NCBI GenBank assembly: GCA_965279595.1
Contig: OZ257246.1
Coordinates: 248,001-312,000 of the forward strand
Source of the DNA: CAIKLP01 sp965279595
GTDB lineage: Bacteria > Bacteroidota > Bacteroidia > Sphingobacteriales > Sphingobacteriaceae
Direction of reading: 5' to 3'
Length of the DNA stretch: 64,000 nt
Part shown: in pieces, positions 9,313 to 17,206 of the stretch
Numbering within the stretch: the stretch's first letter is position 1
How the letters are laid out: each line of letters begins with the position of its first letter
Position numbers and translations under genes: made by a program
The notes under the pieces: model-generated
What the model saw: only the letters and a program-made list of their open reading frames with translations
Database searches by the model: none
Told to the model about the DNA's origin: nothing

Positions 9313-9729
9313 CTACAAATAATGAAACTTAATACTCTGTAACAAATCTGGATGTAAGCTTAGTGCCACGGGACAAGTTCTTGCTGTATTTTCAAGTATG
9401 GCTTTTTCTTTGTCAGTAAAATTGGCTTTGAAAGGAAAATAAATTTCAACAACTAACTCTCCTACTCTGCGTGGATCAGATTTCATGATCTTTTTTATTT
9501 CTAATCGAGTTCCTTTCATTCTGCTTTCATAACCATGTGTATTTCCAGCAATGCCCATGACTGTAAGCATGCAACTACCTAATGAAGTAGCCAATAAATC
9601 AGTAGGTGAAAATGATTCACCTTTCCCATGATTATCCAAGGGTGCATCAGTTATTAATTGTGTTTCAGATTGTAAATGGGTGGCTTCAGTACGGAGGCCG
9701 CCAAGGTAAAAAGTTTCTATTGTTGGCAT
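9313..9729 (-). CDS. OsmC-family thiol peroxidase-like protein
   Basis: This 138-residue protein is an OsmC/Ohr-superfamily member. It has GKGESFSPTDLLATSLGSC with the peroxidatic cysteine at C53, and the second conserved cysteine at C119 in ARTCPVALSL. Members reduce organic hydroperoxides or act in redox stress in the cytoplasm. The arrangement (SPTDLLATSLGSC, LHPDL near the end) fits the OsmC subgroup rather than Ohr. It is divergently transcribed from an outer-membrane protein gene and shares a 62-bp promoter region with it. Confidence 0.9.
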   Translation of the reverse strand: MPTIETFYLGGLRTEATHLQSETQLITDAPLDNHGKGESFSPTDLLATSLGSCMLTVMGIAGNTHGYESRMKGTRLEIKKIMKSDPRRVGELVVEIYFPFKANFTDKEKAILENTARTCPVALSLHPDLLQSIKFHYL

Positions 9730-9747
9730 ATACAGAACATTTTAAGC

Positions 9748-9778
9748 TTTTGTTCGTTATAAAGTTGCATAATTTTTG
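9748..9778 (+). promoter_or_regulatory. Promoter of the outer-membrane protein gene
   Basis: A -33 element TTTTG (9748-9752) is followed after 17 nt by TAATTTTTG (9770-9778), a one-base-long variant of the Bacteroidota -7 box TAnnTTTG. The gene start is at 9792. Confidence 0.55.
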
Positions 9779-9791
9779 CGTATTATTGAAT

Positions 9792-10559
9792 ATGAAAACG
9801 CTTATTTCTCGACTTTTCATTCTACTTTTCCTTTTTTCCTTTAGCAATAAGCTATGGGCACAAGTTGAAGTAAAAACAAATGAAGATGCGCGTTTTGTTT
9901 ATAAAAAAGAATGGAGTGGAGGTGCAACCATTAGCAATAGAGGCTTTGGAGCAATTGTTCGTCATGCAATCATCACGAACAATTTCAAAAAAATTCAATT
10001 TGAAGCGGAGATTGTAAAAATAAAACACCCTAAAGAAATCAAAGTCATCAACCCTTATTATGACAATGCCAAGTCATATGTATATGGGAAACAAAATGCT
10101 TTTTATCCCTTTCGCTTTGGTATAGGTACTCAATTTTTATTATTTGATAAAGCCCCTAAAGATGGTGTTGAAATCAGCTTTACCATTATGGCTGGCCCAA
10201 GTGTTGGTATTTTAAAACCTATTTATTTAGAAATTTTAAAAGACAACGGGAATCCCTATTATTTAGATGTTGTTTCAGAAAAATTTGATAAAGACAAACA
10301 CAACCCTTCCAATATCTATGGTTATTCAGGCTTTAATAAAGGATTGAATGAAATCTCTACAATGTTGGGTGGTTATGTAAAAACTGGTTTTAATTTTGAT
10401 TGGAGTGCGAAAGACGATAAAATATTAATGATTGAAACTGGCGCTGTGATTGATTTCTACGGAAAAGACATTCCCATCATGGCTAATTTTTCAAATGTGA
10501 CAAACAAACCTGCTTATATCTCCTTATATGCAAGTGTAATTTTTGGTAAAAAATATTAG
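9792..10559 (+). CDS. Hypothetical outer-membrane or periplasmic protein
   Basis: The protein is 255 residues from the ATG at 9792, with a signal peptide (MKTLISRLFILLFLFSF to LWAQ). The mature part is rich in aromatic beta-strand patterns such as FYPFRFGIGTQFLLF and ends YISLYASVIFGKKY, with a near-C-terminal aromatic strand as in small beta-barrels. Longer in-frame reading back to 9606 would run through the promoter and antisense to osmC and would bury the signal peptide, so I prefer 9792. The function is unknown. It may be an outer-membrane barrel of about 10 strands. Confidence 0.7.
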   Translation: MKTLISRLFILLFLFSFSNKLWAQVEVKTNEDARFVYKKEWSGGATISNRGFGAIVRHAIITNNFKKIQFEAEIVKIKHPKEIKVINPYYDNAKSYVYGKQNAFYPFRFGIGTQFLLFDKAPKDGVEISFTIMAGPSVGILKPIYLEILKDNGNPYYLDVVSEKFDKDKHNPSNIYGYSGFNKGLNEISTMLGGYVKTGFNFDWSAKDDKILMIETGAVIDFYGKDIPIMANFSNVTNKPAYISLYASVIFGKKY

Positions 10560-10564
10560 TTTTG
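10557..10564 (+). promoter_or_regulatory. -7 promoter box of lipA
   Basis: TAGTTTTG matches TAnnTTTG and includes the stop codon of the upstream gene. It ends 5 nt before the lipA ATG at 10570. A -33 partner at proper spacing is not evident. Confidence 0.4.
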
Positions 10565-10569
10565 TGCAA

Positions 10570-11448
10570 ATGATTGAATTACCAGTTTTATCTGAAGAGC
10601 CAAAAGTAAGAAAGCCTGAATGGTTGCGTGTTAAATTACCAGTTGGTAAGGAATATGCCCATGTGCGCAGCTTAGTCGACAAACATAAACTTCATACTAT
10701 TTGTGAAAGCGGCAATTGCCCCAATATGGGTGAATGCTGGGGTGCAGGAACTGCAACTTTTATGATTTTAGGAAATATTTGCACTCGCTCATGTTCTTTT
10801 TGTGCTGTTGCAACTGGCAGGCCGTTAGCTGTTGATTTAGAAGAACCAGAAAGAGTTGCAACCTCAGTACAACTGATGAGTGTAAAACATTGTGTAATCA
10901 CCTCAGTTGATCGTGATGATTTAAAAGACGGTGGCTCAACTATTTGGGCAGAAACCATTTTAGCTATCAGAGCAAAATCACCAGAAACAACTTTAGAAAC
11001 TTTATTGCCAGATTTCAAAGGAGATTGGGAAAACTTAGAAAGAGTTTTAGCAGTTAAACCTGAAGTGGTATCTCATAATTTAGAAACTGTTAGAAGATTA
11101 ACTAAACAAGTAAGAATACAAGCTAAGTATGATAGAAGTTTAGAATGTCTAAAAAAAATCAGTGAAGCTGGACTAAGAACTAAATCAGGCATCATGCTTG
11201 GTTTAGGGGAAACAGTTGATGAGGTTTATGAAGCCATGGATGATTTAGTTGCGAATGGCGTTCATATTCTTACCTTAGGTCAATATTTACAGCCTACACG
11301 TAAACATCATGATGTAATTGAATATATTCATCCTGATCAATTTGCCAAGTATAAAGAAATTGGAATGAGCAAAGGATTTAGAGTTGTAGAAAGCGGACCA
11401 ATGGTGCGTTCTTCCTATCATGCAGAAAAACATTTATTTGAATTTTAA
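10570..11448 (+). CDS. lipA: Lipoyl synthase
   Basis: This radical SAM enzyme inserts two sulfurs into octanoyl groups on the lipoyl domains of 2-oxoacid dehydrogenases and the glycine cleavage H protein. About 292 residues are predicted from MIELPVLSEE. Both iron-sulfur motifs are present: the auxiliary cluster CESGNCPNMGEC and the radical SAM cluster CTRSCSFC. The family blocks GGSTIWAETI, HNLETVRRL and GLGETVDEV, and the conserved terminal RSSYHAE, are also seen. An alternative start at 10543 overlaps the previous gene by 17 bp; the ATG at 10570 follows a -7 box and fits the family length. Confidence 0.96.
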   Translation: MIELPVLSEEPKVRKPEWLRVKLPVGKEYAHVRSLVDKHKLHTICESGNCPNMGECWGAGTATFMILGNICTRSCSFCAVATGRPLAVDLEEPERVATSVQLMSVKHCVITSVDRDDLKDGGSTIWAETILAIRAKSPETTLETLLPDFKGDWENLERVLAVKPEVVSHNLETVRRLTKQVRIQAKYDRSLECLKKISEAGLRTKSGIMLGLGETVDEVYEAMDDLVANGVHILTLGQYLQPTRKHHDVIEYIHPDQFAKYKEIGMSKGFRVVESGPMVRSSYHAEKHLFEF

Positions 11449-11457
11449 CAATAACCA

Positions 11458-12009
11458 TTGTCACCGAAAATAACGAATCGCATTTCTGAAGAAGAGTTAA
11501 TTTATCTTTTAAAAATAAAAGATACTTCGGGTTTGGAGTATTTATATGATTATTATTCAAAAGCTATTTATAACGTAATTTACCAAGTGGTGCAGAATGA
11601 TGAATTGGCAGAAGATATTTTGCAAGAAACATTCATCAAAATCTGGAATTCATTCAATATGTTTGATTCTAGCAAAGGACGATTGTATACTTGGTTCATT
11701 AATATTGCAAGGAATCTTTCTATTGATAAATTAAGATCAAAAGATTTTAAGAACAATGCGAAAAACCAAGATATAGAAAATCACGTAACTGTGATTGAAA
11801 GCCAAGGTAGCAATACCTTAAACCCAGATATAATAGGTTTAAAAGGCTTTGTGCAAAAGTTAAAACCTGAACAAAAACAACTGATCGAATTGGTTTATTT
11901 TAATGGTTATACGCATGCAGAAGTATCGGAACATTTAAATATGCCTTTAGGAACAGTGAAAACACGACTTAGGGCTGCAATTATAGAATTAAGAAAACAT
12001 TTTAACTAA
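11458..12009 (+). CDS. ECF-type RNA polymerase sigma factor
   Basis: This 183-residue group 4 sigma factor has region 2 at about 25-95 (YDYYSKAIYNVIYQ, DILQETFIKIWNSF, RLYTWFINIARNLSIDKLR) and region 4 at about 125-180 (VYFNGYTHAEVSEHL, PLGTVKTRLRAAI). No ATG fits the start; the reading frame begins with TTG at 11458, giving the expected ISEEELIYLLK N-terminus. The gene lies 9 bp after lipA and 1 bp before an RskA-like anti-sigma gene, so the two form a sigma/anti-sigma switch. Family precedent (SigK/RskA) suggests control by envelope or redox stress. Confidence 0.93.
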   Translation: MSPKITNRISEEELIYLLKIKDTSGLEYLYDYYSKAIYNVIYQVVQNDELAEDILQETFIKIWNSFNMFDSSKGRLYTWFINIARNLSIDKLRSKDFKNNAKNQDIENHVTVIESQGSNTLNPDIIGLKGFVQKLKPEQKQLIELVYFNGYTHAEVSEHLNMPLGTVKTRLRAAIIELRKHFN

Positions 12010-12010
12010 G

Positions 12011-12874
12011 GTGAACATTCAAGCATATATAGAATCTGGCGTATTGGAGCTTTACACTTCAGGTGCATTGACCGAGCAGGAAATGCGCGAGGTGGAACGT
12101 ATGGCTGAGAATTATCCAGAAGTAAAAAAAGAATTAGATGAAATTGAAAATGCATTATTCCAATTTCATGAAAACTTACACACTGGTCCAAGAGCGGATT
12201 TAAAAGATAGTTTATTGAATGCAGTGAAATTAAGTTCAATGTCTTCAACAGTAAAACCATTTGAACGTATAGCTGAAAAGAAAGAAACAACAAATTCTAT
12301 TGAAGCAATCGAAGAAGAAAAAGTAATATCAATTAACAAACCTTCGAGATCATTCAACTATGCATTAGCTGCGAGTATAGCTTTACTAATTGCAAGTAAT
12401 ATAGGCTTATTCTTAGTATGGAAAAATTGGAATACAACTAAACAAGAATTAGCAAACGTAAAAGAAGAATTCAAACAATCTACTTTGCAAATTGCCTCTT
12501 TAGAAACTTCATACAAAGTTGTGGACCAAGAATTAGAAATGCTGAGAAGCCCTGATTTTGTAAAATTGAAATTAAATGGCATGCCTCTTTCTCCTACTTC
12601 AACTGCAGTGATACATTGGAATAAATCAGACAATAAAGTAATGATTGACAAAATGCAATTGCCTCTTGCAGACAAACAACATGATTATCAATTATGGGCT
12701 ATTGTTGATGGCAAACCTGTCGACTTAGGAACCTTCTCCGTTGCTGATTCATCTAACGCAATGATTGAAATGAAAACAGTTGGAAATGCACAAGCATTCG
12801 CTGTAACGCTTGAACCTAAAGGTGGTAGCATCAATCCTAGTATGGATCAGATGTACTTGATGGGGAAAATTTAA
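12011..12874 (+). CDS. RskA-type membrane anti-sigma factor
   Basis: This 287-residue protein has a cytoplasmic anti-sigma domain (about 1-80, with YIESGVLELYTSGALTEQE), one transmembrane helix (about 115-138), a coiled segment with ELANVKEEF, and a periplasmic RskA domain (about 185-287, including HDYQLWAIVDGKPVDLGTF and AFAVTLEPKGGS). It binds the adjacent sigma factor and releases it on a periplasmic signal. It begins with GTG one base after the sigma stop codon, a sign of translational coupling. The classical zinc HxxxCxxC motif is not present. Confidence 0.9.
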   Translation: MNIQAYIESGVLELYTSGALTEQEMREVERMAENYPEVKKELDEIENALFQFHENLHTGPRADLKDSLLNAVKLSSMSSTVKPFERIAEKKETTNSIEAIEEEKVISINKPSRSFNYALAASIALLIASNIGLFLVWKNWNTTKQELANVKEEFKQSTLQIASLETSYKVVDQELEMLRSPDFVKLKLNGMPLSPTSTAVIHWNKSDNKVMIDKMQLPLADKQHDYQLWAIVDGKPVDLGTFSVADSSNAMIEMKTVGNAQAFAVTLEPKGGSINPSMDQMYLMGKI

Positions 12875-12881
12875 AACCAAT

Positions 12882-13076
12882 TTTAAATTTTGAATTTTAA
12901 ATTTTAAATTCAAAGTAAGTATCTAATTCTTGAATACTAATTCACAAAAATATATTTATATTAATTGAGTGTGATAAAAAAACAATTCAATATTAATTAA
13001 ATATTTCAATGTGCGAATTTTGAATTTTGCAGTGACATCACATTCAAAATTCAAAATTTAAAATTTAAAATTTTAT
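12882..13076. repeat. Inverted pair of AATTTTA heptad arrays between rskA and uvrA
   Basis: Between these convergent genes an array of AATTTTA/AATTTTG heptads (12882-12911) faces its reverse complement (13041-13076, TTCAAAATTTAAAATTT). The arms could fold into a long AU-only hairpin spanning about 130 nt of spacer. The second arm runs into the uvrA stop codon. Confidence 0.65.
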
Positions 13077-15914
13077 TTCCATTTCCTTTTTTAAAAATAT
13101 CCCCGTAAAACTTTTCTTGTCTTTGATTAATTCTTCTGGTGTTCCTTCAAAAATAACTTTGCCTCCACCAGCTCCTCCTTCAGGACCCATATCAATAACA
13201 TAATCTGCAACTTTTATTACATCCAAATTATGCTCAATAACTAAAACAGTATTTCCTTTTTCAACCAATTCATTCAACACATTTAAAAGAATTCGGATAT
13301 CTTCAAAATGCAAACCTGTTGTGGGCTCATCTAAAATATAAATGGTTTTCCCAGTATCTCTTTTTGAAAGTTCAGTCGCTAACTTCACACGCTGTGCTTC
13401 ACCACCTGATAGGGTTACAGAAGATTGACCAATAGTAATATATCCTAAACCAACTTCTTGAATGGTTTTAATTTTTCTTAGAATATGAGGCATGTTTTCA
13501 AAAAACGGAACCGCTTCTTCAATACTCATATTCAAAACATCTGCAATTGATTTTCCTTTATACCTTACTTCTAAAGTTTCTCTATTATATCTTTTACCAT
13601 TACATGTTTCACATTCAACTTGCACATCAGGTAAGAAATTCATTTCAATTAATTTCATCCCTGCTCCTTCACAAGTTTCGCAACGACCACCTTTAACATT
13701 GAATGAAAAACGTCCAGGTTTATACCCTCTTATTTTTGCTTCAGGTAATTGAACATATAAATTTCTGATATCTGAAAATACTCCTGTATAAGTTGCTGGA
13801 TTGGATCTTGGAGTTCTGCCAATAGGTGTTTGATCAATCTCTATTACTTTATCAATATTTTCTAATCCAACAATTTTTTTAAATGGTAATGGCTTTTTCT
13901 TTGAACCATATACATATTGATTTAAAATTGGATATAAAGTTTCATTAATCAATGTTGATTTACCACTTCCTGAAACACCAGTTATACAAACAAATTTTCC
14001 CAAGGGTATTTCAATTGATACATCTTTCAAATTATTTCCACTTGCCTTTTCTAATTTGATAGTTTGTCCAGTTCCTTTTCTTCTTGTTTTAGGTGTTTCA
14101 ATTGAGCGCTTACCATTGATGTATTGAGTGGTAATGGTATTGGCCTTCATCAATTCTTTTGGAGTTCCTTGTGCAACCACGTGTCCACCATGAACACCAG
14201 CAGCCGGACCAATATCAATTACATAATCCGCTTCCATGATCATTTCTTTATCATGCTCAACTACCAAAACGGAATTGCCTAAATCTCTTAAATTTTTTAA
14301 AGCAGAAATTAATTTTTCATTATCTCTTTGATGTAATCCAATGGATGGTTCATCTAAAATGTAAAGTACATTCACTAATTGAGAACCTATTTGTGTAGCT
14401 AATCTAATACGCTGAGCTTCTCCACCTGAAAGTGATTTTGAAACTCTATCTAAGTTCAAATAATTTAAACCCACATCTAATAAAAAACCAATCCGTGCTC
14501 TTATTTCTTTTAGAATTTCTGAAGCAATACTGTTCTGTCTTTCTGATAAACGTGATTCTAATTTTTCAAACCAATTAAATAAACTTGACAAGTCCATGCT
14601 TGCCAATTCATAAATGTTTTTTTTATCGATTTTAAAATGCAAAGATTCTTTTTTTAATCTAGCACCTTCACAAACCGGGCAGACTACTTTCTGCACATAT
14701 TCATCTAAATTATTATCAATGTCATCAGCGCGTTTTTCATTTTGCTGATCTAACATTTTAATAATTCCTTGAAAAGTAATATTGAAATTGCTAATGGTTG
14801 TTGAATAAGGAACACTCACTGCTATGGGCTCTTCTAAGCCATACAAGATTGCATGCATGGTTTCTTTAGAAAGTTTTTCAATTGGTGACTGTAAAGTAAA
14901 ACCAAATTTTTTCACAACTGATTTCAAAACTTGGAAAGTCCAAACATCTCTATACTCACCTAGTGCAACTATACCTCCATTTGCAACACTTACTTTCCTA
15001 TCTGGAATTAATAATTTTTCATCTACTTCAAAAACATAACCGAGTCCATCACAATTTTCACATGCACCATATGGGGAATTAAAAGAAAAAGAATTTGGTT
15101 GTGGTTCATCATAAGACAAACCTGTAGTTGGACACATTAAAAACTTACTAAAGTGACTTACTTGTTCTGTTTCATTATCCAACACTTTAATAATTCCTTT
15201 CGCCTGCTTCATTGCTGATTTAACAGCATCAGTAATGCGTTGACGATCAGATGCACGAACTACAATTCTATCAATAACAATTTCTATATCATGAATCTTA
15301 TAACGATCCACTTGCATTTTTTCTTCAATCTCTTTGATTTCATTATCAATGCGAACTTTTACAAATCCTTGTTTTCTTACTTGCTCAAACAATTCGCGGT
15401 AATGTCCTTTTCTTCCTTTTACAATTGGAGCTAAAACAGTGATGGTTTTATTTTCATAATTTTGAATAAGTGTATCGATGATTTGATCTTCACTCATTTT
15501 AATCATGAGTTCGCCTGTATTGTATGAATAGGCATCTGCTGTTCGCGCATAAAGCAATCTCAAGAAATCATAAATTTCCGTTATAGTACCAACAGTTGAT
15601 CTTGGATTTTTGCTTGTGGTTTTTTGTTCAATGGCAATCACCGGACTCAGTCCATCAATTTTATCAACATCAGGTCTTTCTAATCCACCTAAAAATTGGC
15701 GCGAGTAAGCACTGAAAGTTTCCATGTATCGTCGCTGACCTTCTGCATAAATAGTATCAAAAGCCAAAGAAGATTTACCACTTCCACTTAAACCAGTAAT
15801 TACTACCAATTGATTTCGGGGAAATTTAATATCAATATTTTTAAGATTATGAACACGTGCTCCGTATACTTCAATCTCTTTAATTCCAGTAGATTCAGTT
15901 TGTTTTTTCTTCAT
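13065..15914 (-). CDS. uvrA: UvrABC excinuclease subunit A
   Basis: The damage-recognition ATPase of nucleotide excision repair, 949 residues from MKKKQTES. The first ATPase has GLSGSGKSSLAFDT and SLSGGEAQRIRLATQ; the second has GVSGSGKSTLINETL and TLSGGEAQRVKLATEL. The UvrB-binding and insertion regions and the second zinc module (CETCEGAG to CETCNGKR) are intact. In the first zinc module the leading pair reads CPTT instead of CPxC, so only three of four cysteines are present, while the later CENC pair is kept. An in-frame ATG 24 bases upstream (15938) is possible but would lie inside the preceding terminator. Confidence 0.97.
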   Translation of the reverse strand: MKKKQTESTGIKEIEVYGARVHNLKNIDIKFPRNQLVVITGLSGSGKSSLAFDTIYAEGQRRYMETFSAYSRQFLGGLERPDVDKIDGLSPVIAIEQKTTSKNPRSTVGTITEIYDFLRLLYARTADAYSYNTGELMIKMSEDQIIDTLIQNYENKTITVLAPIVKGRKGHYRELFEQVRKQGFVKVRIDNEIKEIEEKMQVDRYKIHDIEIVIDRIVVRASDRQRITDAVKSAMKQAKGIIKVLDNETEQVSHFSKFLMCPTTGLSYDEPQPNSFSFNSPYGACENCDGLGYVFEVDEKLLIPDRKVSVANGGIVALGEYRDVWTFQVLKSVVKKFGFTLQSPIEKLSKETMHAILYGLEEPIAVSVPYSTTISNFNITFQGIIKMLDQQNEKRADDIDNNLDEYVQKVVCPVCEGARLKKESLHFKIDKKNIYELASMDLSSLFNWFEKLESRLSERQNSIASEILKEIRARIGFLLDVGLNYLNLDRVSKSLSGGEAQRIRLATQIGSQLVNVLYILDEPSIGLHQRDNEKLISALKNLRDLGNSVLVVEHDKEMIMEADYVIDIGPAAGVHGGHVVAQGTPKELMKANTITTQYINGKRSIETPKTRRKGTGQTIKLEKASGNNLKDVSIEIPLGKFVCITGVSGSGKSTLINETLYPILNQYVYGSKKKPLPFKKIVGLENIDKVIEIDQTPIGRTPRSNPATYTGVFSDIRNLYVQLPEAKIRGYKPGRFSFNVKGGRCETCEGAGMKLIEMNFLPDVQVECETCNGKRYNRETLEVRYKGKSIADVLNMSIEEAVPFFENMPHILRKIKTIQEVGLGYITIGQSSVTLSGGEAQRVKLATELSKRDTGKTIYILDEPTTGLHFEDIRILLNVLNELVEKGNTVLVIEHNLDVIKVADYVIDMGPEGGAGGGKVIFEGTPEELIKDKKSFTGIFLKKEMEIKF

Positions 15915-15935
15915 AGAAATGGTCACGAAAATAAA

Positions 15936-15970
15936 CAAAAAAACCGAGAATCAGTTTTGGATTCTCGGTT
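15936..15970 (-). terminator. Intrinsic terminator of the lytic transglycosylase gene
   Basis: An 11-bp perfect stem (AACCGAGAATC, 15960-15970 read on the minus strand, with GATTCTCGGTT, 15942-15952), a 7-nt loop, and a U-rich tail reading toward uvrA. Confidence 0.85.
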
Positions 15971-15991
15971 CTATTTTGTTGTAAGATATAC

Positions 15992-16948
15992 TTAATTTCC
16001 TTCGAAAGGTGCCTTATCTAAAAACCCATCTTTCGGTAATTGTATATAATAGGTTTTCTGAGATTTGTTTTCCAAAAATGCTTCTCGCAACCAAGGGTTA
16101 AATGTTTTTAAAATTTTATAATTCACTTTCAATTGAGTTGCAAACTTTGCAAAATCAGTTACTGTTGAATCTAATTTTAAAGTATAGGTTGGAATTTGTG
16201 GATATAAATCTTTTTTACGCAAGCGGTAACCATAATCAGCAGGATGTTCCATGATTTCTTTCATAGCCAAAACTCTAAACACATACCTTGATGTTTCTTG
16301 GTTAAGCACTAAATCATAATAATTATTAGAACCTTGTCTAGACAATTGGGTTTTCATTCCAGTTAGGCCCATGTTATAAGCAGCCGCAACTAAGGTCCAA
16401 CTTCCAAACTCTTTATATAGTTTCTTAAAATAATCACAAGCTGCTTGAGTTGATTTCTCTACATGATACCTTTCATCAACTTGCTCATTAATTTCTAAAC
16501 CAAGTTCCTTGCCAGTACCTTCCATCAACTGCCAAAAACCAACAGCACCGGCTGGAGAAGTTAAATTCATAAAACCAGTTTCAATAACAGGTATGTATTT
16601 AAAATCTTCAGGAATTCCATTTCTTTTAAGAATTGGAATGATCACAGGGAACCATCTATTTGCGCGCTTATGAACTAAAATAGTCTGAGTTTGCCAATAG
16701 GTATTCACCAATAGCTCGCGGTCCATTCGCTCATAAACTTCAAAATCGTTTAATGGAACTTGTTCACCAGAGAAGTTAAGATTGTTAGGCAAATCAATTG
16801 AATAGATTTGATACTTTTCTCTGAAATCTTGTTTGTTTTTTTCGTCATCTATGCGAGTACCAAAAACAAACAATTGATAAATGACAGTTAAAAACAAAAT
16901 TAGCATAGAGCTATAAATGTATTTAACTTGTTGTTTTGTAATTTTCAT
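15992..16948 (-). CDS. Membrane-anchored lytic transglycosylase (MltD-like)
   Basis: This 318-residue protein has an N-terminal membrane anchor (about 10-30) and a goose-lysozyme-like lytic transglycosylase domain (about 95-240). The catalytic glutamate is in PVIETGFMN, followed by SPAGAVGFWQLM, AACDYFKKLY and AAAYNMGLTGM. The C-terminal YPQIPTYTLKLDSTVTDF to LKTFNPWLR region resembles the linker and start of a LysM-like domain in MltD proteins, but no complete LysM is visible. It cleaves peptidoglycan glycan strands in the periplasm, giving 1,6-anhydro ends. It is monocistronic with its own terminator. A perfect palindrome lies 19-32 bp upstream of the start codon. Confidence 0.9.
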   Translation of the reverse strand: MKITKQQVKYIYSSMLILFLTVIYQLFVFGTRIDDEKNKQDFREKYQIYSIDLPNNLNFSGEQVPLNDFEVYERMDRELLVNTYWQTQTILVHKRANRWFPVIIPILKRNGIPEDFKYIPVIETGFMNLTSPAGAVGFWQLMEGTGKELGLEINEQVDERYHVEKSTQAACDYFKKLYKEFGSWTLVAAAYNMGLTGMKTQLSRQGSNNYYDLVLNQETSRYVFRVLAMKEIMEHPADYGYRLRKKDLYPQIPTYTLKLDSTVTDFAKFATQLKVNYKILKTFNPWLREAFLENKSQKTYYIQLPKDGFLDKAPFEGN

Positions 16949-16966
16949 ATTAATCCTTTCCTTATT

Positions 16967-16980
16967 CCTGACAAGTCAGG
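16967..16980. promoter_or_regulatory. Perfect palindrome upstream of the lytic transglycosylase
   Basis: CCTGACAAGTCAGG forms two 6-bp arms around AA, 19-32 bp before the start codon at 16948. It may be an operator or a small RNA hairpin in the 5' UTR. Its role is unknown. Confidence 0.35.
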
Positions 16981-17194
16981 TTTAATCCCCTTCCAATTTT
17001 TAATTCAAAGGCAAAGGTACGCAATTAGGAGCTTAATTTATAGGGTTTTAGCCAATGTGGCCAGTGGGTTGTAGACATTTTTCCACACAATTGGTTCAAA
17101 ATCATAGCCTATGATAAGGAGAGGCAATCATTTTCAAAACACTTTTTATTTGATAAAATTTCTAACATTTTAACATTTTAGCCTGAAATGAACG

Positions 17195-17202
17195 TATTTT
17201 TG
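17195..17202 (+). promoter_or_regulatory. -7 promoter box of the RluB-type gene
   Basis: TATTTTTG is an exact TAnnTTTG match and ends 4 nt before the ATG at 17207. A -33 element is not evident. Confidence 0.45.
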
Positions 17203-17206
17203 CAGA

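Noticed and set aside
9606..9791. N-terminal extension of the outer-membrane protein
   Set aside because: It runs antisense to osmC, crosses the predicted promoter and would bury a good signal peptide.
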